Below, in pieces: positions 44,601 through 56,400 of a DNA stretch of 64,000 nt. Position 1 is the stretch's first letter; each line of letters begins with the position of its first letter. Where the stretch lies: assembly GCA_914767715.1 (NCBI GenBank), contig OU612070.1:10929501-10993500 (forward strand). Direction: 5' to 3'. The position numbers and the translations under genes were made by a program. The notes beneath the pieces are model-generated. The model did no database searches. It saw only the letters and a list, made by a program, of their open reading frames with translations, and was not told the origin of the DNA. This DNA comes from Membranipora membranacea (taxonomy: Eukaryota > Bryozoa > Gymnolaemata > Cheilostomatida > Membraniporidae).

Positions 44601-47600
44601 AACACTAATTCAAGCTAAGTATGAATATTCTATGTTTAATTTTACAGGGAGTATTTGGCTACATTCAAGAAGACCGTAGCTATGCACGAAGTATTCCTAC
44701 AGAGGATAGCTCTACACAGTAAACTAAGAGAGGATGTCAACTTCAAAGTTTTTCTAGAGTACGAAGAAGATGTAAGACTTAATCATCAACAAATCACAGT
44801 TACAAAAGATATTATTGCAATAGATTGTCAACTACTTACTGAGATAGTAGTTGTCTTCTGCTGCTCTCTTGCTTGATTCATTAATATTTATCACAATTTT
44901 GCTTGACTATACTTCATCGTTGTGCTCAGTTTTCCTGCTTGAGAAATCACGGTGAAATTTGAAACAGCTTCCTAGCAAGGTTCTTTGTCATAAGTTAATT
45001 GTGCTTTGTGGTCTGCTTTAGCTCTGTGCTCGGGGTAAAAATAAGAAAGAGAAGTTTGGTGGATTCATATCGGCTCTCACAAAGAAGGCTGATGAGACCC
45101 TGGTCCTCTCAGGGCAGAAGGTTTGTTGTATTTATATAAAATTTCCATTGACACTGATTTAGTTGTATTCTATACCGAGTGATGACACTTGTGCTGGTCA
45201 TTGGAAAATGAATGAAAAGAGTGAAAGCTATCACTTCCCCATGACGAACGGTAATTCCATGTTTGTTACTGATATAGACCAAGGGTGGGCAATTCAATGT
45301 CCAATGTCAATAGCCATGTTGTAGCTGCTGAAGCTCAATAATTATTCACATAGGAGTAACAGTAATGACGGTACCCTCATTTAATTTTGTTTTCATGTAT
45401 TGTTTCAATAATTTACCCCTCATCTCATAAAATTCCAGGAATCAATCACAATCTTTACAATACACTAGAACACGACAAAAGTTTGGTATTATTTGTTTGC
45501 ATCTGAAGTTGCCTTCACTCAATTAGTCTGTCTGCCCCTATCTGACCAAAATTGAAGGGGACCATATGCTTGTAATGGAACTAGGGAAACAACACACAAC
45601 ATCACAAACAACTACTAACATATGTCGTTTTAACTCATAACAGTTCTTATATACAAAGTTATACATGCGCTCCCTAATCCACACATTCTATTTACTTTCA
45701 GGAACCTGATGAGTTTTTTGAGAAGGAGAAGAATTTCTTGACCGAATATAACTCTAAGCTTTCACTGGCTACTCAAAAGGGTGATAGATACACAAGAAGT
45801 CAGAAAGGTATGGGTTATATCTATTTATTCTCCTTTGATAAACTCTTTTGAAATTCATTTGGTCTTGGCAAAAGAAACCATTACCAAAATGCTCAAAGTG
45901 CTCATTCCGTACTCAGTATCAGTGAATCCCCGTTGTAGTCAACCAACTACCACAAGCTGAAAACCCTGGACAGCTGTCAGGTATCTAGCTGGAAACAAAA
46001 AAAAACACAACTTAGGCAATTTCACTTGTTTTGACATGGGGATGGCATAGGCCTTCTGGACAAACTTGATTCCAGCCTTCTAGGACCAATAGCTGTTCAA
46101 ATAGACCTGAAATACGAATTTATTTGAAAGATTCCGAAATGCTTATGCACAATTGCCTTGGTTGCTGTATTCAAAAGGATTTGACCAAAGGTTCACTCTC
46201 ATCATTAAATTACTGGCATGAGGTTACAAAGTAAAATGCTTGCCTGTGTCTAAACTTTATATTTAGGTCAGCTTAGTCCGAGTGGGGATTGCTATAATCA
46301 AATTTTATCCTCTCTTCTAGATGTTGCAGATGTGTTTATAAAACTATCCACTGGATTCGTAACATTAGCTACTATTGAATCTACCGAACTTGACAAGTAA
46401 GTTATCCTTTTATAGACTGAATTTCCCGTGAAGAAAGTCCAATGCATTTGTTTCTCAACCCCTATAGTTGGTCATGGATAAGATAATTCCAACAGTCCAA
46501 CATATCGCTCGCTGTTGTCATATCTGAATAGCCACCCCAACCAAACCTGCACTTGGCAATTCCCAGCCAACGAAGAAAGTTTGTTCCAGCACTTGTACGG
46601 ATTTTTCGGAGTAATTTGTTTATTCTTTGTTTGCAAACAAAATATTATAAATTAGCATTTATTATGTGATGACATATGACATTTTTTGCTTTGATTGTAG
46701 ATTATTGGGGAAGGTTGCAGAGTGCTTTGAGAAGACCAGAGTGAGTTCACCAGTATTCTTTAGAACACTATAATGATTCCCTGCTTACATCAAATAATTT
46801 GATACCAGAAAAGTATTGTTGAATGGCTTGCGGTAGTATTGTTACCTAGCGTTCTCTTAGATTTTTAGTAAAGTAAGTAAATATAATATTCTGTGTTTTC
46901 TTGTAGAAATTGGAGGGAAGAATGGCATCAGATTTTGACCTAAAGCTAGCTGACACATTGAGGTACTACACTAATGACACCCGAGCTGCACTGAGTTTAC
47001 TCTACAGGAGATCTCGGGCTCTGGCTAATTTTGAACATTCCAATAAAGTAAGTTTTAACGGGGCTGTATTTGAACCTTTGCCAATGACATCATGGATGTG
47101 TACGGTTTGTTAGATTGATGATTACTCGTTATCACTATGAATCCTTATGAATCACAGCATATACATATGATCCAGGAAGGAGTTTTTATAAAAGTCATCA
47201 GCTTTCCTATGTTTGCTGCAAGGCATAATTAGGCATCACATGAGCCCTCGGTTGCCGATTTCAATCATTGATGCGCAATAATTTAATATCTTGTCACACC
47301 GTTGCTTTTCGACTTTTTGAACCATGTCAAGTACAGAAATTGTGACCCTGCTTTTTTTCCAGCTTTTAGATAAAGCTCGACAAAAGAATAAAGATGTGGC
47401 GAACGCTGAAGCAAATCAACAGAACATGTCAGAAAAGTTTGAGAAAATATCTGAGGTAGCAAAAGAAGGTATGTTGAGGTTTATGGTATTATTTGCAGGA
47501 CCCTTGAGATGTATTTGCAGCAGAAAAAATTGGAAAAATTTGATAAAGACTACTCAAAGACCATAGCATGTTTCAGTCAGGCAGTTACTTATAATAAAGT

Positions 47601-48484
47601 TGTCTCAGATATGCATGGTAAAGAGATTCAACTATGAAAGGCACTCTTTCCACCATCAATAATTCATGCTAAGTAGAGCATTGAATTTTTTTACCATGGA
47701 AATCTGACAACTTTAACATAAGTAACTGCCTGACTATAACATGTTATGGTCTTTGCTAGTCCTTAATTTGCACATGTATGAAATAATGCAATTAATTGCT
47801 AGCTTAGATAATCTCAACCTCATTACCTTATTAAATCTCCCATCTAAGCTAACTAGCTAATATCTACTCCTCTTATTGTCATTGTCACCCTGTTAATGAG
47901 TGTTGTCTAACACTATCAGTATACCTCAATACGATTAGTACGGTTATGTAATAAGTGTTGTCTGTATTCTTCTTGCATCATTCAAGACTAAGTAAGTCTT
48001 ACCAGAGGAAATTTGAACATATAAGGTTGTCCGAATCAATGCATGATAGATAGGCTGATATGGTTGTTACAAAATAGCATGTAATAGATATCAATGTGCT
48101 TTTTTGTAGAAATCGCAGCATTCAAAGAAAGAAGAATTGTACATTTCAGGAAAAACCTGGTGGAGCTAGCAGAGCTACAAATCAAGCATGCCAAGGTTTG
48201 TATATTGTGTCATTGCATCATTGAGGGTGATAGTCAGTATCAACATGTTAGTCAAGGCAGGCTTGGAGGAAAACATGAAAATCTTATTGTGGTGCATGTA
48301 AAATGGAGTTGTCACCTTTTCTGTGCCGTGTAGACAACTCCATATCTTTATTAAAACCAATTGCTGATTTTTATCAGTTCATTGTCACATCAGGATAATA
48401 TATAAATGTTTATAATAACAATCTTATTTTCAGGGCCAGGTGCAGCTATATAAAATGTGTCTCAACACTATCAAAGAAGATTGA
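41620..48484 (+). CDS. Sorting nexin of the SNX5/SNX6/SNX32 group (PX-BAR protein)
   Basis: Thirteen exons: 41620-41673, 41953-42066, 43236-43346, 43678-43799, 44648-44771, 45022-45120, 45702-45807, 46321-46396, 46701-46740, 46907-47047, 47363-47468, 48110-48195, 48434-48484; 409 aa, close to human SNX5/6 (about 405). It is a retromer/ESCPE-1-type SNX-BAR that pairs with SNX1/2 on endosomes to form tubules and sort cargo. PX domain about 40-185: [37 protein letters not shown], then the group-specific helical insertion ([31 protein letters not shown]). BAR coiled-coil about 215-405: [63 protein letters not shown]. Start at 41620 gives an acidic N terminus ([12 protein letters not shown]) like the family. 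One orthologue appears to cover vertebrate SNX5, 6 and 32, so I leave the symbol blank. Confidence 0.95.
47549..47763. mobile_element. MITE family delta (copy 2)
   Basis: 'aagactactcaaagaccatagcatg' then 'ggcagttacttat' is mirrored by 'ataagtaactgcctgactataacatg' then 'ttatggtctttgctagtcctt'. The interior 'gcactctttccaccatcaataattcatgctaagtag' matches 30769-31083. It lies in the intron between exons 11 and 12 of the sorting nexin gene. Confidence 0.75.
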
Positions 48485-50470
48485 GGGTAGGAACCATTGA
48501 TATTCTACATACCTCATATTATATTAACTCGCTACATCCTAAATCTTGGGAGCAGGGGACTAGAGTTTATACTGAAGCAAATCGAACAAACTGGTGCGTT
48601 CAGTCTCCGCCATTGAGATGGTGTTGGCTGTAAAGCAAGGTGTTCTTCCCTTTCATAAGCTCAACTATTCAAGTGGCCATCGCCCTCTCAAGCAAGCAAT
48701 CCTAAATATTTTATAACAACATATTTTCAAATACAGATTGAGTGTGGATATGATATGCAAGCTGCGCAACGTATGATAGTAGGTTCTTCACCGGAAATTA
48801 GATTCAATGACCTCAGTATTAACACATGGGTTAAATATATTCCCATATGTATAATATCAAACATGCTAATGAAATTGAGTTTTATTGTATGTCCTTTTTG
48901 CAATGATACAGTGTGCGTTCTCATTGATGTGCAACTACAATTTTTTAATAAACAATATTCCAACGTAATTTTTCTATTTTAACAAAGTTCAGTAGCAATA
49001 AATTATTATTGATCCTTGCAATAGCTATGGCCCATTCACTTATGCTTGATAGGGCGATCTCAAAACTGGTGACATACAATATCTATAATTGTTAGGTCAA
49101 ATAAAAGCCAGCCGCTATAAAAAGATTGACACGGGATATGAGAAACACCGCTGCCAATCGGTTTTCAGCTGTAGGATTGTCTTAGGTTAAATAGTACTGT
49201 TATTTGAGTTGACATGTCATGATTTAATATATTATTGTTGTTATAAATTATCAAGAATGTTAGGCAATTAAAAAGCTGATCACTATAGCTTTTATGTGGA
49301 TAGAGATAATGGTAATCTGTTTGGAGCCAGGTTAGGTTGATGCATTTTACGATGGAAGTAAAGAAAGGTGCTTCCAAACAGGTGGGGAAACAAATACAAA
49401 TACTCGGCCACATGTAATGTGTTGTTCTTTACAGCTAAGGTTTTAAAAAGGTAGAGGAGTATAAGGAGTAGGCTATGTGGAAGCCTATAGAAAGTATAAG
49501 TGTATTGCATGTGGTACATAGAGATGTAGCAAAACTGTAATCTGATTTCCCCAAAGGAGTTTCAAGAAGATCTCTCTGCTCAATATTTCATGATTTGTGT
49601 CTATTGTTGCTAACAAAAAGTGGCTTCTATAAAAAAGCGTGCATGATGTTGTGTATTTAATATGAAATGATGAGCAAAAATGATGACAATGCGATCAATA
49701 CATACATCAATAGTTTTTGTCATTAAAAACATCATTCAATGGCTTCGTCTGTTTCGCAAATAAAATACCTACACAGCAGTTGTTTGCCAAGGACATAGAA
49801 AACAATGTGATCCATTTTTATTATTAGCTTTTTGTACACCTGAATAGGATTTGGACCCATCGCTTTACTTATAATGACGACCATGCGAGTTTCATTTGCC
49901 TCACCGCCAGAGCAAGATTCTTCAACAACCAAATTGGTAAGTGTCATTTATCAACTGACATGTTATGCCTCTTGATTTAGTTCCTAATCAATCCGTTGCA
50001 TTTGTAAAGTGATCTAGGAACTTCAATTTATTGAGAATGAACTTATCCTCAAATCAAGTCTCATTAGGTACAAGGATTTCCTTCTAATTTCCTGTGATAC
50101 TTATAGATGTTTTTGCCTTGGCCGAGGACCGTTCAAATGTTTCACATGTCTAGCTAGGTCATTACACAGCAATCAGCTTTTACGTATGGGCTGTTGCCAA
50201 GTCAGACATCAAATTATCATAATCATAACAATTAAGTATGTCTAAGAGCAATTAGCTTTATCCTACAACCTGATAAAGTACTTTACAGTGAAGGCTAGCA
50301 TGTCATTTAAGTCTTCTTTTGAGTGTGAACTTTTCACAATGCTTCGGGACACTCGATATACATAAATCTGTCTGGGTTGTTGAATTTGACCCATCCACAG
50401 CACATTTTCAATCTTTACAAAAATTCGATACGGCGATAAAAATAGGATATCTACTACAGTCTTCTCCAAC
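48485..50470. other. Interval between the sorting nexin gene and the DUF4347-like gene
   Basis: AATAAA at 48947-48952 is a possible polyadenylation signal for the sorting nexin transcript. A block at about 49848-49936 is open on both strands and bounded by plausible plus-strand splice sites (acceptor 'acacctgaatag', donor 'ttg/gtaagtg'), but no neighbouring exon joins it. The rest shows nothing I can name. Confidence 0.4.
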
Positions 50471-53400
50471 ATGGCGGTTCATGATGATCTTGTTTTAGAT
50501 ATCAAACCTTTCACAATGGTAAGGTTCATCCATATTTCATACACACCTACTCCTTCTCCAGCTATATAGATGTAGATTGATTACACTTTTTGAATCTACT
50601 TTTGTAAATATGTTTGTCATAGCTAGGATTTTATAACATTAACATCTTGCTCCAACGAGTTTGGAGGACAGCGTGATTGTGTAAAGTTAGCTCTCAGAAT
50701 CTTGTTTTATTTGAGTATTTGTGACATTTGTAATGGAGTGGGGGTTTGGCAGCAGGGTGTCACAACATCCCTGAAAGTAACCCTCGGACCAATCATTCAA
50801 GCCAGGTCCTTCTGAAATCGGATCGTGCACAAAGCATGTCTATGTATAAGACCAGGGAGACTTCTCCCTGATGATACACTCAACAGGCAGTTAAAAGACC
50901 CTCCTTGATCTCTTTAATAAAAGTAGAGGACGAATTTGTAATCGTTGAGGGCACAGCTTGAGTAAAGGAGATAACTCTCCCCGGTTTTATATCCAGCTTT
51001 ACAAAAGCTTTACTACTACTATGAGTTATGTTGAAACTCATTCTTGGATGTAACATCGTGTTATCGCTTCATAACCGACCAGAAGAAAAGATCATCAACT
51101 GTCATCTAGTATAGCAATATCTATGATGTTGTTCGCTCGTGCAACGCTTTGCACAGAAATGCATTCTGGGAATGTTTTTAGCCTACTATTGTAGGTATTA
51201 ACTATGCTCTATCCTTTTCTAGCATGTGGTGTTCAAAAAGCTGCCTAAGCAGGAGGAACAAGATCAGAGTATGGAGAAGGTTTCCTCTCGTCCCAATTCT
51301 CTACCAGCCATCAGACAGAGAATCCAACCAAGTGTAGACACTGGCTTCAAAACTGTAAGTCTTCTTTCCCTGTGTGTAACTATAGTATTAACTAAGATTG
51401 TTTTGACAGCCTGCCAAGTGTCAGCATTGTTAGCCTGTTTTGACAAGCTTTGTTTGGCGGGGTACGGAGCTTGTCAAGACAGGTTTGTTTCATGCTTACC
51501 GATCTACAAGGAAATGGCAATATTTTTACGGCTCAACTTAAGACTTTCATAGAAAAATGATAATATTAGTGTGCTAGGAGCATATGTATATATATATATC
51601 TATAGACTTATACAGTTGGCCCACAGCAGCTGTGTTTCCATATTACTATAGAACGATCATCACCGAACCACATTTATACTACATTTATACTACCTCGCCC
51701 GCGGGGGGGGGGGGGCCGTCGGACCAGGGGCAAAAGTCTGGGGGGGGGGCTCAGACTACCTGCCAGAGTGCTTTTATACTTTTGGGCTTTGGGGCCATAA
51801 CATTAACATGGCTGCTAGACTGAGTAAATAAAATCCAGCTAATTGTTGTCAACTAAGCTCCTCTTGTGAAAGGGGATTATGCAAAAGCCTAAATCCTTTT
51901 GAAATAATATTGGTTTTGCTGTAAATTGAGGATTGGATACTAGCAGTTGTTGGAATTATGCAAATTATTCCAGCATATATCTGAAATTTCCTTTATCACA
52001 TAGAATGGTTATACTGCTGTTCTTGCTTATGGCTTTTCATTTTGAAAAGAGATATCAATGAAGGATGGCAACTCATATCACTGTAAAATATGCCAATTTC
52101 AACGAGCTCAAGTTGTACTAATCGATACCTAGCTGTGGTGGTTCCGTCAACAGTCCTCAATCATAGGTTGGGTAAAGGGACGGTGGCTAACTACGTTATT
52201 CTCTCTCATACAATTGACTTCCTATCTCTTTGCAGCTGGACAATCGGTATGGGAACGTTCAGACTAAGCTCTCTCGGGTCGCCGTTCAGTTGGAGGGTGT
52301 ACACCTGAGAGATATCCCAGACCAAACAGCTGGAGATCTGAGGCCGAAAACTGCTGCTCTCAGTGTGGTTAGGAGCAAAAGGCCCAGAAACATGTCCGCT
52401 CCAAGTGCCAGATTCTCTTATGACGGCCTTGACCTCACTGGTGTTATAAGGAGCAGGTTGGTAATTCAATTAAAGTGTTGAAAAATCTGTTTAGGGTGGA
52501 AGTAAACTTCCTTCACCCCTACCAAGGCAGCCAACAACATTGAAGTTTATTCGATATTATTATTAGCATTACAGCAGTTAGCCCATGGCTGAGTGAGTTG
52601 TTGGTAGTGGCATTCTCAGTTTGCTAATGGAATGCCACGTTTAGCTACCCGGGCAAAGCATGTGCACCGTAAATTGTAATTTGGGTAGATACAGCCATAC
52701 CATGTTCATCATGTCCAAGAATACCTGCAATATACGACAGTTTGTGTAACAAATCCCATTACTTAGCCCTGTTCACCTGGCCGTGTGAACAGGGCTACCC
52801 ATTACTGCTTTTGCATAAAAATGTTGCCAACAATGAGCCTCATTGCTTACAAACCACTAAAAGTACCATATGGGCATTATGTATATATATATATACATGC
52901 CGACTGAACCCTGCCTGACCCAGAGAAACCAAACTCTGACCCCGGACCCCAGACAGTCTGTCCGATAAGTTCTATGTTTGTGTGTCCTATCATACTTAGG
53001 CCTCTTGATTCTATGCTGTCTCAGCGAAATAACTCTCCTATCGGTTTTAATTGTGCAACAAAATTGTGGATGAGAGTACTTTTATCAACAAACAAGTCTT
53101 AATAGCCTGTCTGAGCCAGGGTATGCCACAAATATACAATTCCGTGGGGGCACGATTCCAATACATTGTATTTATATTTACTTTTGCAGTGATTTGTCCA
53201 CACAGCTTTACATTGTTCATCTTGCATCAGATTGTCTAATTTTTTATTTTGTCAGCTCACTTTTCCATCTGATTTCTTGTAAAACTATGACCAAACAACA
53301 AAGATGTTTCTATATTATGATTTTTTTTCAGATTGTTGGACGATCAACCTCCGCCTTGCCAGGATAAACGTGAGCGTAGCTCTGCGATTGCCATTAAAAG

Positions 53401-56400
53401 GTTGGTTGATCTACATTATTTCTTGATGGCTGATAAATTGAATGATCTAACTAGTATCCCATGATGCAATTTTCCGGAATTCCCAGAGAGGTTGGATCAA
53501 TAGAAGAAAAATATGGCAGTTTTATCATTATTTCCATGGGAACACCAAGTTAAAGTTTCATTGTGAGAACCTGGTTATCTTGGACCACTTTTTAATGAAT
53601 ACATGTACAGCAAGGAGTAAGAACCATCGCATTGTTTTGAAGAGAATGGCTAGAACTGTTCTCTTCTGACTGCCTTTACAATTGAGGAATACCCTCTTTG
53701 TAGCCCTTTTCACTCTGGATGCTTGGCCTTCATGACGGACCCCTAAAACAGGCAGCTTTAGATGATAAACTCCTCAATTTTTTCTTAGTAAGCTCTTGGC
53801 GCTGGAGATAAATCCTAGTCATTCTGTTTTGATTTGAAGGTTAAGTTTGTTACTATTTTTTGAATACATTAATATCGTCGTCATAACATGACATTCAAAT
53901 TCTGTGTGTTGATAAAATCAAGACCTTAGATAGCTCAAGTATAAACTATTGCAAAGCATGAAAGTGATATGAATTACTTTCACAGAGAGAAGAGAGTTTT
54001 CAGCTTTTCAGCTTATTACCTTTTCGTTTTTCAACATAGATTACTTGATCTTCCAAGATTTTAATAGTGTTTAATTCTCAAATTAGTATTCGATCTTATT
54101 GTGTCCTCTTATTCTCAGACCATTACACAATGCAATGGTACTACAACTGCATAACAATAATTACAGATGGCCCAATAACAACAAACAGTGGGTTAAACCG
54201 TTAAACTCCCTGGATATGTTGCAAGCGGGGATTGTCAGCTCTTGTCTATCTGGTCAGGAGAAATCTATAGTTGCGTTTTATGTTAGATAAGTTATATTAT
54301 GCGATTGGTTAAACAAATAAAATAAGCTTAATAGTTTAATACTTATAGGAGGAAGATGACATTATGCACATGAAAGTTAAAAAACGCCAATAATCTGACA
54401 GCTATGTTTTTGTAACGCAATCCAGCGTTGGCAATAATTCATTGTTTTTGCTAATCGGACATAAATAATCTTATTATAATAGCAAGCAGCATGGGTGTCC
54501 CGCTAGAAAAAATAAGATGTCAGGCTAATATAACAGTAGCTCTCATAAAATTCATTGATCATTCGCATTCTCTTTGATATCCTTTGATGTGTGGCTTACA
54601 TTGGATGATAAAATTGTGAATGTTAATAATAAAATCGTTGGCTGAAATAAAAAGTTACTGTTTATTCCGAGGCTGGCCTGGCCCTATAGCGTGGGTTGTT
54701 AAACTCGGAAGCCTTCGCTTAGTTGCTTGTAAGATGGCTAATGATTCTCCGGGGGTGACTGGTGACTTTTTCTGAAGCGCTGGTCTGACTTGCGGTTCTA
54801 CTCTACTATTCTGTATGTTAAACATTCTTTTCCCCGATATCCGAGTGTTGTGTCCCCTTGATGACGGCAAGTTTCGGGATTTAAGAAACTCGTCGTCAAT
54901 GATAACTCGTGACATGTTAGTGTTTGGTGAGCTTGAAGCTTCGGAGGAGTGCCCAAGTCCGACGCCGCTATCAGGGCTAAGGAATCCTTCTGATTTTAGT
55001 ATTTCATCCACTCTGTTTTGAGAAAAGTTTGCGTCAGCGTCTTGATAGAGGAACTGTGAGTTGTTTATTGTTGTGACTTGGCGATTAAACTCTCTGGTAG
55101 GTAGAGGCCTGATATCGGGCAGATGTTGAAACCTTTCCCATTTACACTAAAAACGAAATGAAAGAAATAAATCTTGGCTTCCACGAGTTTGTCAAAGGCC
55201 AAAACTATTAAAATGATATCTCCTCCATACAAAATACAATTAGTTCCAAACCCTCAATTGATATGTGAGAGAGGAAAGACCTCATCAATAACATAATGGG
55301 GTTTAATTCTCAACTAATTGTCTCTAAAAAAACATTAGACCAAGAAGTTCTACACTGCATAGCAAGTTAGATCCAGGATCATCAACACAGCTCACCTGAT
55401 AACCAGGGGCGTTATTCCCGTTCACCCTTAGATCCGGTATTGTAGAGCCTGTAGTTCTCCGGTTATTTCTTCTCATTGATTCCTCGAGTATAAGTTCATC
55501 CATACTTTTCACTCTTGGAGGCAGGGCTTTCCTCTTACGCTGTTTCCAGGCGGGGAGGCCTGAGGCTGAAGAAGATATACTATTACTCCTAGGAAGTTCT
55601 GAGCTGTGACGGTTAATGAAGCAGATGTACTCTGGTGTCTGCAACTATTCAAGAAACACACAAATATTCGTTACGATGACTCCATAAAGTTTTTGACAAA
55701 ATGTCTGTTGATAAAACAATATATTATGATCTTTTGAAGAAGTCATGCTGCTTGATGGTGTCTAAACTATTCCTAACATATATCTGAACTCACCAGCTTC
55801 TCAAACTTTAATATGACACAGCGTAAGATTAATCCGTTTGAAAAAAAACCTCTAACGCCGTAAAAACTGACAGTTTTTGTGATCACATCAGCTTAGAATA
55901 TCCTACCTTAAATTGTTTGAAGGTTGGTTTATCCGTTAGTGTGTCGGAAGACTGAGAATCGTTTGCAGAAGTAATAATATGCTGCTGCTGTGATTGGCTT
56001 GTGCTGACCTTGTATTGATCAAACTTATCATCTGTCATGTGTTCGAATCTCGGCACTACAAACCCTTCCTCTGGGTTGAAACCTGTTATCTTTCTCGGTG
56101 ATAATGCCTAGCGTAGATAAATAAAAGACCATGTCTCAAAACATGGCTATTGAGATAATAATACTGCGAAGAACCCAAATGTCAATATACTTGTGAGGCT
56201 GCAGTTTGTGATATCACCTGTTGTTGGTAGAATGAGAAAATCAATGAACGAACATCTTCAGAGAGGAAATTAAAATGAAAAGATTAATCAAGCATTCAAT
56301 GGCAAAGATAAAAACAACTCATTTATTTTTTACTTTTGCTGCGTAATTATCTATATTCGAGTCCCGGCCTGAGGGGGAGATGCTATGAGGAATAACAACT

